This document shows positions 22,789 through 31,713 of a stretch of 64,000 bases of DNA, one piece after another. Below the pieces are notes generated by a model. It worked only from the letters and a program-made list of their open reading frames with translations. It was not told the origin of the DNA and ran no database searches. The stretch's first letter is position 1. Every line of letters begins with the position of its first letter. Source of the DNA: Lophium mytilinum (taxonomy: Eukaryota > Ascomycota > Dothideomycetes > Mytilinidiales > Mytilinidiaceae); assembly GCA_010093605.1 (NCBI GenBank), contig MU004183.1, positions 2,170,001 to 2,234,000 of the forward strand. The letters are read 5' to 3'. The position numbers and the translations under genes were made by a program.

Positions 22789-23582
22789 GTGCTGGTGCTC
22801 CTTTTCGTTTATTTTTGGCTTTTGGGTAGGGCGTTCGGATGGGTAGGCGCGTTGCTTGGGAATCTGGATGATCGTGCTGTGAGCTAGGGAGGTTGGGTTC
22901 CCGATGAGATATGGCACAGTTTCTCTCACTTTTAACGACTTCATTCCGGATGCCAGGATCAGCACAGGGTAGTTTCAGGAGCCTCGTTGTTGGCATTAAC
23001 AACGACGAACCTCTCTTTCGTTAGATACCCATAGATAGATTAGATTGACTGATCTTAACGCTATCGCGCAAACTTTTGACCTACTGCTCTGTGGCCTACC
23101 CTATCGATCAGGCTGCGGCTAATAAGAAGCTCTGGTTCCTGCATCCGTCATGAGAATTACGTTGACTTGCGGCTATTCTAACTTCTTAGACATAACCATG
23201 CAAACTTAGTCTCCAGATTTGAGCTTCGCCAGATAGCCCCTAACCGCTGAGGTGCAACACTCGGTGCAGGGGGCATCTACAAAGCATTTAAGTAAGCAAG
23301 TCGACTTAGCTAGCTCCCTGGCCCCAGATTGATGCAATAGAATAACAAAACTCCACTCTGGGTAATGGTATACCAAGGTGAGGAAGTTCTATCTCCTTTC
23401 TATTTCCGCGAAGGTGTTGGGGCATATACTAAGCAGTGTCATACATGGGTATACGCATGAGGCGACTCGCAAGGAATAGGGTTATAACTTATTCTATGCC
23501 TAGGTGGTTCGTAGGGTCAAGAGACCTTTCTTTCAAACATAAACGTTGAGAATGTTTCCAAGCGGCATACCTACCCTTGTTT

Positions 23583-23677
23583 GGCACCGTTTGAGGTCCT
23601 CCAGTATGCTATCTGCTCTTTATAAAATACCAGCTTTGGAAAGCCTAAGAGCTCTCCGGGCCACCTTAGATAGTATT
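23583..23677. mobile_element. MITE family A, copy 2 (core only)
   Basis: About 95 bp. Left arm GGCACCGTTTGAGGTCCTCC, right arm CTCTCCGGGCCACCTTAGAT; the arms are imperfect inverted repeats. The interior resembles copy 3 at 27247-27338 (CCAGTAT..., AAGCTCTCCGGGCCACCT). Confidence 0.65.
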
Positions 23678-24039
23678 AAACTACCTAGAAGTGCTACTTA
23701 TTTCCTGCGTAGCGCCGGAATAAAGTTACTTTATGAATTCCTTGAATTCCTAAATCCCGCTATACTGTTCAGATTTTATATAGTTCCTGCCGGTAAAAGT
23801 AGGATAAATCCAGGCGTTTATATTCAGGGTAGTCAAGGCACTAAAGCAACTATAGACTCAAGATTCGGTGGAAAGGGAACTTTATGAGGAGGATCCCAAC
23901 GTTATGTGCACGGTAGAGCGTGAGGTGCTCACTGAGTTAGTCTGAAGTATGTATCATAATTCAAGTGTGTATGCCTTGGGGCTCTAAATGACGAATACGT
24001 ATTTTAGAACCTAATACAATCTCCCAGTCATCCATTCTC

Positions 24040-24090
24040 TCGAAAGAAGGAGAGCCTCCAGAGCATTTCAAGTCGCGGAAAACACTTCAC
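24040..24090. repeat. dispersed repeat, copy 1
   Basis: About 50 bp beginning CGAAAGAAGGAGAGCCTC and continuing to GCGGAAAACAC. A close copy lies at 27442-27492. Both occur downstream of a family A MITE, so they may belong to a larger decayed element. Confidence 0.55.
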
Positions 24091-24449
24091 TGCCGCGTTT
24101 TAGGGCGCAGAGTGAGCGGGAGCATGCTGAAGAACGCAAAGACCGTGAGCCGCCGAGCAGAAGGAGGCCTCGAAGGAAATCGTAGCAGCCCGGTGCCACA
24201 GCATCCGAAGGGCGCGATCTTTGCACACAGCATTGCTCAGTTCCGAGAAGCACGCCTTCTTGATGTAGTCATCGTCGCGATTCAGGATGGCGGCAGCTAT
24301 ATCGACACCGGCGACGGGGCATTGTAGACTCGCTCCCCAACGCCTCGAGCCAGTCCAAATCACTCATCAGGCTGACAACAAAACTTGCATGTGCGCTTAC
24401 TTGAGCTCCCAGTTAGCATCTGCCCAGTCTAATGAGAATAGGATTTCAC

Positions 24450-24965
24450 TCACTTCGTGAAATGATTCTCGCCGAAGAAGAGAGCCCCACCCTTGGGATT
24501 GGAGATCGTGAAGTTTTTAGAAGAGCCTTGGAAGTATATGTTACAGCTTCTAGGATTATCTATCGTGCCGTTTGCATCATTCCATATGTAGATGTTGCAG
24601 CTGACAGGGTTGAAAATATCGCTCGCGCTGTATGTGTGGACGTTGATATTGCAGGTATTCGCGTTGGTGATATGGCCAGTACTGCCTTGTTGAATGCATA
24701 GGTTGCAGCTTGTAGGAACGATGTTGCCATACTTCTCTGTCGTGGTATTGATATTGCAGTATGTGAGACGAAATATCTGTATGAACGGCTCTGGGTGGGA
24801 CGAGGAAATAGTGAGGTTCATGCTGGTGACGTTGCCTGATGAGGTTGCTTGAATAGCAGTAGATCTAGGCTGTTCCTGCACCTCGACTCTAGTACTATTT
24901 TCGGCCAAGATAGCATTGTAGGGTGGAGGGTGCTCCTCGCAACGTGCGCTTGAAGAATTGCCCAT
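24450..24965 (-). CDS. unknown protein with about 18-residue CNI repeats, myristoylation-type start
   Basis: Intronless, 171 residues, no recognised family. It begins MGNSSSARCEE: Gly2 with Ser5/6 fits N-myristoylation and Cys9 is a possible palmitoylation site. HPPPYN at about 12-17 is a PPxY motif, a WW-domain (for example Rsp5-type ligase) ligand. From about residue 65 it consists of about five units of 18-19 residues with pattern C-N-[IL]-x-[IVF]-x(4-6)-G/S-x(2)-I-x-N-P-x-S, for example SCNIYI...GTIDNPRS and SCNIYFQG...FTISNPKG. Regular alternation of Cys, Asn and hydrophobics suggests a short beta-solenoid. A paralogue lies 0.3 kb upstream on the same strand. It could alternatively be a degenerate piece of a longer protein, but the start and stop look clean. 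Confidence 0.6.
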   Translation of the reverse strand: MGNSSSARCEEHPPPYNAILAENSTRVEVQEQPRSTAIQATSSGNVTSMNLTISSSHPEPFIQIFRLTYCNINTTTEKYGNIVPTSCNLCIQQGSTGHITNANTCNINVHTYSASDIFNPVSCNIYIWNDANGTIDNPRSCNIYFQGSSKNFTISNPKGGALFFGENHFTK

Positions 24966-25258
24966 GGTTTAAAAGAAAGGAATAGATCTCAAAATTCTCT
25001 CTAAATGGTTTTGAAGAATGTGGGCAAGAGGGCAGCTGTAATGGTATGGAACTTGAGTTGTTTAATTTCCAAGGTCATTCGTTGTAGCTAGACCGTTCTT
25101 GACTCTATCGTGCCGTGGTTGTAACATCGCCATGGCATGGTAATACCAAGAAACAAAAGAACGCCCCATCCCGCAATAAGCCAATCAAATGATCAATCCA
25201 CAATAACACTTTTCCGACCGTCAACGCCGACGTGCAATCTTACAAGGGCAACTTCAGA

Positions 25259-25969
25259 TCAATTTTCAGCAAATCTGAGCCCGGGTCCGCTAAAGATATT
25301 GCGTCCACGTGATTCGGAAACACTAGGCCAGGTATGGGGGCCTTCAATATAGATATTGCATCTCCTGGGATTCGTAACGTGGTCGTTTGTCCTGCCGTAA
25401 CAATAAATCTGGCAATTGACAGGCCCTTTAATATTGCTTGCACTATATGAGTTGACGTGGATGGTACAGTCTTCTGGGTTCGTAATAATGCCGCGACTGT
25501 TCGCCTGAATGAAAATGCTGGATTTTGCAACGTAAATGGTGCCGTAATGCGGTGTCACAGCAATGATGGTTGATTGGGTTGCCTTGACTATGAGATTTTC
25601 GTCGGGGCTGCGGATGGTGTATGATCCGTACAGGATATGAGTATTTCGTGGAGGAGGTGCTGATGCATCGAGACTCGGCGTAGGCCGCCAAGCTAAGTCC
25701 AAGGCAGGGCCATCCTCAGCTTCGGAGTCAGACTTCGAGTTGGTGGAGACTGTATCGGGACTCGGCTTAGCCTGCTGAGTGCACTCGAAGGCAGGGCCAT
25801 CCTCAGCTTCGGAGTCAGACTTCAAGCTAGTAGAGTTCGTAGCATCTCTGGTGTTGATATCGGAGTGTCGTCTACTGATCTTAACGGCCGCTAGCGGTGG
25901 AGTAGGAGTACACGCTGGTGAATGCTCTTGGGGATCATTCTGCCGTTGTGAGCTTGAAGCGTTCGTCAT
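25259..25969 (-). CDS. unknown protein with CNI repeats, paralogue of 24450-24965
   Basis: Intronless from ATG 25969, 236 residues. The first 110 residues are disordered and include a duplicated block (SDSEAEDGPA twice, visible as a DNA direct repeat near 25719-25745 and 25796-25822). The C-terminal 125 residues carry solenoid-like units: IITNPEDCTIHVNSYSAS, NIKGPVNCQIYCYG and HVTNPRRCNIYIEG. The segment SYSASNIKGPVNCQIY aligns with TYSASDIFNPVSCNIY of the neighbour, so the two arose by tandem duplication. It lacks the MGNSSS start of the neighbour. Location and role are unknown; both sit in a repeat-rich stretch between a functional gene and its rearranged pseudogene. Confidence 0.55.
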   Translation of the reverse strand: MTNASSSQRQNDPQEHSPACTPTPPLAAVKISRRHSDINTRDATNSTSLKSDSEAEDGPAFECTQQAKPSPDTVSTNSKSDSEAEDGPALDLAWRPTPSLDASAPPPRNTHILYGSYTIRSPDENLIVKATQSTIIAVTPHYGTIYVAKSSIFIQANSRGIITNPEDCTIHVNSYSASNIKGPVNCQIYCYGRTNDHVTNPRRCNIYIEGPHTWPSVSESRGRNIFSGPGLRFAEN

Positions 25970-26142
25970 TTCCACGGCAGGGATTCGGGTTCAGTATTCG
26001 CCCGAGGAGGTTGTGATTCACGAAGTGTGTACGGAGCTGGGAGGCCTGCGAGGTAATCATGTGTAAATTTCGGCTCTCAGCTACGCCCTCTTCCATTGTC
26101 AAGTCGTTCTAGGCCCAATAAAGCCGTGGTAGTAACCAGGGA

Positions 26143-26890
26143 ACGTCTGACGGCGATCTTGCAGTGGATGGGGGATGAGGGGGTCAAGCAGAGGGTAGCG
26201 GAGGGGGTGCTAAGTGGGCGGAAGGTGTGTTTGGCGATTACGGAGGCGTTTGCGGGGAGTAATATTATAGGGGTAGCTTCTTCATCTATATAGCATAATT
26301 AGACCTTAAACTCCCCGCAAATTATAACTCAAGATTATAAGTATTCAAATATATTCTATAACTATTTTATTACGGGGTATAAGATAGAGAAGGGTTTTCG
26401 GTCATCTTAGTGCCGCAAGGGGAGGGCGTCAGACGAGGTTAATTAAGACGTTGTATTCAACCTATGGTGCATCATCGACCACCGCGTCTACAACCTCACC
26501 AACTTCGCCGACGCGCACCCAGGCGGCTCTATTGTGCTCGAGCAAGCCGCAGGTACTAACGCCACCGCTACCTTCTACAACCCGCACCGCCAAGCCATCC
26601 TGCAGAAACCTCGGGCGTCTCGCCATCAGCGTGCTGGACGGCGAGACGCCCGAGGTCATTGTGCCGCAGCCCGGCGACCTCTACCCCGTGCCCTACGCGG
26701 AGCCGCTATAGCTGCGGCCTAAGGTTAAGAGCCCGTACTATAACAACAGCCACTGGCGGCTGCAGCGGGCGTTAAGGGTGTTTATGGATACATATATGTA
26801 TCTAGAGGCGCAGGCGCGCGAGCGCAATGGGAAGTATATTAGCTAGGAGCTGGTGGAGTGCATGGCGGCGGAGAATATGCTGAGGAAGTA
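26143..26890 (+). pseudogene. rearranged, decayed copy of the b5-acyl-CoA dehydrogenase
   Basis: Three pieces of the gene at 14108-16322 lie in permuted order. 26143-26274 matches 15236-15360 (LTAILQWMGDEGVKQRVAE, CLAITEAFAGS). About 26340-26448 matches 15400-15545. 26460-26890 matches 14165-14261 joined directly to 14747-15075 (b5 domain end and start of the dehydrogenase). It has several stops and frame breaks and cannot encode the enzyme. In 26345-26400 nearly all differences are G-to-A in TpG context, as expected from RIP. The third piece lacks the 485-nt intron 1 of the functional gene: codons for Gly-Thr-Asn-Ala-Thr are contiguous near 26551-26567. Confidence 0.88.
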
Positions 26891-27246
26891 GGGCCATTCT
26901 AACTAAGCGCGCACACTTCAAATTGGAACGCTTGCCGAACGTCCTTCCTTCCCCACTCTCTCCACTTTCTTCCAATCCAACAGCGATCATGCCGCCGGGA
27001 TCCTGGGCCTGCCGACAACACCAGACTGACAGCCATGCTTGGAGATATTGCTCCCTGAATCCTGCTCGTATCCAGCCTGGTACTCTCAAGAGAGATCGAG
27101 GTGCTTTTGAATTGGATTCCGTGAGTATCCCCGCCTTTTGCTTATGTTTTTACTAACAGAATCTAGGGATTGCAGGGTGTGCTTGATAGGTTGGACCTTG
27201 CTAAAAAGAAGGTAGCTGTTCTTGAGTCCCAGCGTCCGCCTGTATA

Positions 27247-27338
27247 GCACTGTCTGAGGCCCACCAGTATCCTGTTACTATTTGAAAAACGACTAAGTTG
27301 GCGAGCCTGTAAGCTCTCCGGGCCACCTCAGACGGTTT
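27247..27338. mobile_element. MITE family A, copy 3 (core only)
   Basis: About 92 bp. Left arm CACTGTCTGAGGCCCACC, right arm GGGCCACCTCAGACGGTT; the arms are good inverted repeats of each other. Confidence 0.68.
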
Positions 27339-27441
27339 TGAACCGCTTGAGTGTACCGTAATTTACCCTTGCAGTCACCTGCACGCTAACTACAGGATGC
27401 GAGAAAAGGTTGTAGAATCTGAAAGCTCCGTGAACGAGAAA

Positions 27442-27492
27442 TCGAAAGAAGGAGAGCCTCTGGAGCATTTAATGCAGCGGAGAACACATCAG
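27442..27492. repeat. dispersed repeat, copy 2
   Basis: About 50 bp beginning CGAAAGAAGGAGAGCCTC, matching 24040-24090 with scattered substitutions. Confidence 0.55.
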
Positions 27493-27888
27493 CAATGTTG
27501 TAGATGATCCCGAATGACAGAGACTGGGTGCAGATTCAGCGTGAGGGATGATAGTGGCTAATGGCGAGTGTCAGCTGGCATATGAATGAGTTTTGTTGAG
27601 GCATCGATAGCCTGTCACTCGTAACAGCAGTCATTCTTGATGCGTGGATGTTGGTTCAGCGACAGGTCATTCGTGGTGATCAGAGAGTGATGGGCAATCA
27701 AACCCCCTTAGATTGTAGGCTGCCAAGCTCAGTCACGTGGATTACCGTGGTGCTCTAAAATCGCCCACGGACCCGCAACCAAGTTCGTTCGTCATTCCAA
27801 ACCGCAACACCTCGACCCCCCCTCCTTCTGTTACAACCTCCACCCATATTTCTGCTCTTCTCCTCCCCACACTCAAGACTCCGTCGCC

Positions 27889-29099
27889 ATGGTCGGTGCT
27901 ACTACAACTCCCGAATTGAAGACGGACCCCAAGTACGATGACTACGACTACCCATATATTGCCCCGGAACCTCAACCAGGACATCCTGGCTATACCACTC
28001 CAGCGCAAGATGCGCAGGTCTTCCAGCTGCGATCCATGCTCGAGGGTGCTGGAGTCACCGAGCGACTAGATACTCTGACTCTGGTGAGGTCTCCGCTCTT
28101 CTCTCCGCTCTATCTAGCCTGATTAACTTTTTTGTAGCTCAGATTCCTGCGAGCAAGAAAATTCAACGTCGAGCTCTCGAAGCAGATGTACGACACAACT
28201 ATCCCTTTAAACAAATCTTCAGGCGTTTACAACTCTCAGGTTCCTCGACTGCGAGAAATGGCGGAAGGAGTTCGGTGGCGGTGTAGATCAGCTCCTGCAG
28301 ACCTTCGACTACAAGGAGAAGCCCCAGGTCTTCGAATACTACCCGCAATACTACCACAAGACGGACAAGGTACGCCTGGCTTTAACATGTAGTTGGATTG
28401 TGCTGACCGACCCAGGACGGCCGGCCGGTGTACATTGAGCAGTTAGGAAAGGTCGACATCACTGCGATGTACAAGATAACCACTCAGGAGCGCATGTTGC
28501 AGAACCTGGTCTGCGAATATGAGAAGGTCGCCGATCCTCGCCTTCCTGCTTGCTCTCGGAAAGCTGGCCATCTCCTTGAGACATGCTGCACCATCATGGA
28601 CCTAAAGGGTGTCGGAATTTCGAAGGCGTCTTCCGTTTACGGTTATATCCAAGCAGCTTCTGGCGTTTCCCAAAACTACTACCCCGAGCGGCTCGGAAAG
28701 TTATATGTCATCAACGCGCCGTGGGGCTTTTCTGGCGTCTTCAGCTTCGTCAAACGCTTTTTGGATCCCGTCACGGTGAACAAAATACATATCTTGGGTA
28801 GTGGCTACGAAAAGGAACTTCTCGCGCAGGTTCCTGCCGAGAATATGCCAAAAGCATTTGGCGGCACCTGTGATTGCCCAGGCGGCTGCATGCTGAGCGA
28901 CGCTGGCCCATGGCAAGATCCCCAGTGGGTGAAGCCCGCCAAATGGGAGAAGAAGCAGGGCGCCACGGACGGTGCATCCGACGCTATCGATACCTCTGCC
29001 CTGGGTGGAGCTCCAGTAAAGACAGAAGAACAGGCTCCGCTCAATGGCAAGGCACCCGAGACTGGTGAGGTCACTGCCGGTGCCCCTGCAACAGCATGA
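27889..29099 (+). CDS. SEC14: SEC14-type phosphatidylinositol/phosphatidylcholine transfer protein
   Basis: Four exons: 27889-28083, 28138-28187, 28240-28369 and 28416-29099, giving 352 residues; all phases close. Sec14 exchanges PI and PC and keeps Golgi membranes competent for secretion. The N-terminal CRAL-TRIO helical part is at about 40-110 ([27 protein letters not shown]). The lipid-binding domain is at about 120-300: [68 protein letters not shown] and [13 protein letters not shown] 55-residue low-complexity tail follows. Length and motifs fit the essential fungal Sec14. Confidence 0.95.
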
Positions 29100-29494
29100 T
29101 AGACAACCATCTCGTTTGCTGTTTTGGAATACTCTTTTCTACCATTGTTTCCTCATCACGTTATCCCTCCCCAGCCTTCGCAGGCACGTTAGAGTGGATA
29201 TTCTGGACCTTGGATGATGGCGGGACAAGATGTGCAGTGTGCAGCATCGTGCTCAGATTACATAATGCACGATCATCATGACCAGGACACTGTCACTTGT
29301 TTCATTGTGATGTATTCCTTTGTTATTTTGTGGTATTCTGCGAAGCACCCACCTTTGTCCTGAAGTCTCATCAGAGGCCATTGTCTAATTACACTATCTA
29401 CGTCCAGCTAATACCACATGCATTATAGATTACAGATTGAAGTTCTCGATCACGGAAACTACTAGTAGTGCTAAAAGTAAGTGACAACGACAAC
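29100..29494. other. intergenic
   Basis: 395 bp between SEC14 and the next gene; nothing recognised. Confidence 0.5.
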
Positions 29495-30901
29495 ATGGCG
29501 CAGCAAGATTCCCCACCAGGCCCCCAAAAGTCTGCCTCTCACCCTACCCTTACATTCCGAATCTCCCTCGACTTCATCCTCATTGGCTCCAAAGCCGCCT
29601 CCGCCCTCATCTACGAGCCCTCCGACCCCCATCGCCCCATCTACGCCATGCGTACCCTCCTCCAACATCTTCTCCACCCAGCCCCAACTAACGCAGACGA
29701 AGATCTCCGAGTCCTCGACATCCAACTCTCCCCCTTCTCCCTCCTCAACCTCTCCGCTCTTAACACCACAGCCTGGACCCTGATCCCCTACCCCGCTGCC
29801 ACTCTCACGCCCCACTCCGCCCTCAAACTCCCAGACACATGGTTCCAAACCGGCATCCGCCTCCAAAGCCCACCCTTCGCCCACGATGACCCTCGCTTCA
29901 GCTGCCGCGAACAGCTCTGGCACATCCTTCGCGCGCTGCACGCCAACTTCGACAATGCGAGCCCCGACTTCCCCTTCCGGCTCCTCGTGAATGAGAATTG
30001 CTCCTACAACATCCGCGTCAGCATCGGCGACGACGACGACAACAGCGCGAAAAGAGCGGTAGACACGGTGAGTCGCGTATGGCAGCTACTCACCGGCTTC
30101 GAACGACTCTTCGCGCAGATCAGCACAATCAGCCGGCTCGCAGGGTCGTGGCAGCCGAGCGCGTTTTTCAGGCTGCAGGACGGCGCGACGACGCCGCTGC
30201 AGTGGTGTCATATCATCCGTCGTGCAGCAGCGGAACCCGGGGAGTTAGCGGTGCTGGGGCGGGAGTTTCAATGGGCGGGTAGAAGGAGTGGGAGAAGGAA
30301 AGGGTGGGCGTTTGATATCGATGGGGTGCGGGATCAAGGGGCTGAAAGGGGCTTCCGAGCGAAAGAGATGGCGGAGGTTGACTTCAGACAGCATAGGGGT
30401 ACGCTGGATTACACGGATGTCGTTGCTTGGCTTGATGTTGTTGCGGCGATGGTGGATAGCTGTGCACGGAACGCGGATTCGGTGGTAGAGGAGCTGATAG
30501 AAAGGCATGTTGGGGATGACGCGTTTTCGCCCCACGACCTCCTTTGTGAGCTTGGCACGCGTAGGTCTACACGAGATCACTATCGCTGGCGTACCAGTGG
30601 CCAGGACAGTGAGAATGGCACCGCAGGCGCGGAGCGAAGGGAGAAGATGCGAAGGGCGACTGGGGAGGGAGCGGAGGTCGTAAGAAGAGTTGAGACGGAG
30701 AGGTGGTTGGATCGGAGGGGGGATCGGGTGGGGAAATTCATTGGGCGGTATGAGCGGGTAGGCGGATTTGGGGATTTGGGTGCAGAGGGAGAGGTTGAGA
30801 ATGAGGACGATGAGAACGTTGAGATGGGGAAAATGGCAACAGAGGTAGAGGCGATTTTGGGAATGCTTGGATACGAAAGGATGTCGCATTTTGGGATGTG
30901 A
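29495..30901 (+). CDS. divergent amidoligase-like protein
   Basis: Single exon from ATG 29495 (the frame is open a little further upstream without an ATG), 468 residues. The order of features fits fungal putative amidoligases: an N-terminal beta-rich segment (FRISLDFILIG), a central pre-motif region, then VNENCSYNIRVSI, a stretch of helix (WQLLTGFERLFAQIS) and SRLAGSWQPSAFF. In typical members the centre reads VNxSCGxHVHV; here the two His and the Gly are replaced (CSYNIRV), so the active site would be altered or lost. The C-terminal third is charged. Identification is by motif order only; the substrate of the fungal family is unknown. Confidence 0.55.
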   Translation: MAQQDSPPGPQKSASHPTLTFRISLDFILIGSKAASALIYEPSDPHRPIYAMRTLLQHLLHPAPTNADEDLRVLDIQLSPFSLLNLSALNTTAWTLIPYPAATLTPHSALKLPDTWFQTGIRLQSPPFAHDDPRFSCREQLWHILRALHANFDNASPDFPFRLLVNENCSYNIRVSIGDDDDNSAKRAVDTVSRVWQLLTGFERLFAQISTISRLAGSWQPSAFFRLQDGATTPLQWCHIIRRAAAEPGELAVLGREFQWAGRRSGRRKGWAFDIDGVRDQGAERGFRAKEMAEVDFRQHRGTLDYTDVVAWLDVVAAMVDSCARNADSVVEELIERHVGDDAFSPHDLLCELGTRRSTRDHYRWRTSGQDSENGTAGAERREKMRRATGEGAEVVRRVETERWLDRRGDRVGKFIGRYERVGGFGDLGAEGEVENEDDENVEMGKMATEVEAILGMLGYERMSHFGM

Positions 30902-31000
30902 TCTAGTCAGTGCTGGACTAAGCTTTAGAGAATGGGCTGAATCTCGCTTAATCATCTCGCTATTGCTCTGCTTTCCTGTGGAGTGTCAAAATGTTACCCT

Positions 31001-31216
31001 TGTTACAGTCCTAGGCCACAAGTCTAGGCACGGGCTCGCTCCAGTTTGTCCACCCAACACCACTGTTTGGGGTAGCCTAGCTGCTGAGCAGGCAATTAGT
31101 CAAGAAGCAGTCCAGTCTGCACTGCTTGAAGCTTGACATCGCCCTTGAGTCTTCAAAACCCCGTGGGGGTACCCCAAGCAGTGGTGTACCATTGTGCCCA
31201 GACTTGTGGCCTGTCA
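31001..31216. mobile_element. MITE family C
   Basis: About 215 bp with terminal inverted repeats: left ACAGTCCTAGGCCACAAGTC, right end reversed ACAGTGACAGGCCACAAGTC, both followed by T(A/G)GGCAC. Inner inverted segments CACCACTGTTTGGGGTA and CACCACTGCTTGGGGTA make it foldable. No coding capacity; only one copy was seen in the window. Confidence 0.7.
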
Positions 31217-31239
31217 CTGTACGCTGTCTGATATCTAGC

Positions 31240-31500
31240 TCATGGCAATAACATGCCAGGATCGACTTCAGATCGCACGGACTGGCTCCCGTTTATACTC
31301 CAGCTTCTCACGGCGTCCAAATCAGCCTATTTCTTAGCTCTTGATCTAGGGCGACTAACAGTAATATGCCAAAATCGACCTCAGATCGCACGGACTGGCT
31401 CCACTTCATACATCTCACAACACCCAAATCAACTCTTTTCTCGAGTCTTAATCTAGGGCGTCTGTCAATAGCATGTCGAAATCGACTTCAAATCGCACGA
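31240..31500. repeat. diverged tandem repeat, about 110-bp unit
   Basis: About 2.3 copies. Each unit contains ATCGAC(T/C)TCAGATCGCACGG and, later, the CTCTTGATCTAGGGCG-type segment. Units start near 31245, 31355 and 31465. Confidence 0.65.
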
Positions 31501-31713
31501 TATTCTTTAGAAGAGCATATATTCTCATGAGTCTGCCGAGGGGGCCTTCAAGGATCTACCAACTCCCGTCCATGCATGCAGTCATCAAAAGCACGCAAAA
31601 ACACATCATTTACCGCTGTAAAACCTAACATCATCCCATTACTTCATCAAACCATGCAAGCTAATTATATACACCCTCATCCCACCTCAGTTCATCTCAT
31701 CTCATTCATTACA

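Larger units (their letters stand above)
22789..24449. other. intergenic with MITE and shared repeat
   Basis: 1.66 kb between the MFS transporter and the first solenoid-repeat gene. It holds a family A MITE (23583-23677) and a 50-bp segment repeated near 27442. A 113-codon frame at 23546-23887 runs through the MITE and is not considered a gene. Confidence 0.45.
26891..27888. other. intergenic with MITE and shared repeat; SEC14 promoter
   Basis: 1 kb with a family A MITE and the second copy of the 50-bp repeat. The last 120 bp before the SEC14 start are C/T-rich. No gene was supported. Confidence 0.45.
30902..31713. other. intergenic with MITE and tandem repeats
   Basis: 812 bp holding a family C MITE and a diverged tandem repeat, then the 3' side of the GPI protein gene. 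No gene was supported. Confidence 0.5.

Noticed and set aside
23546-23887. 113-codon frame
   Set aside because: It runs through a family A MITE and has no independent support.
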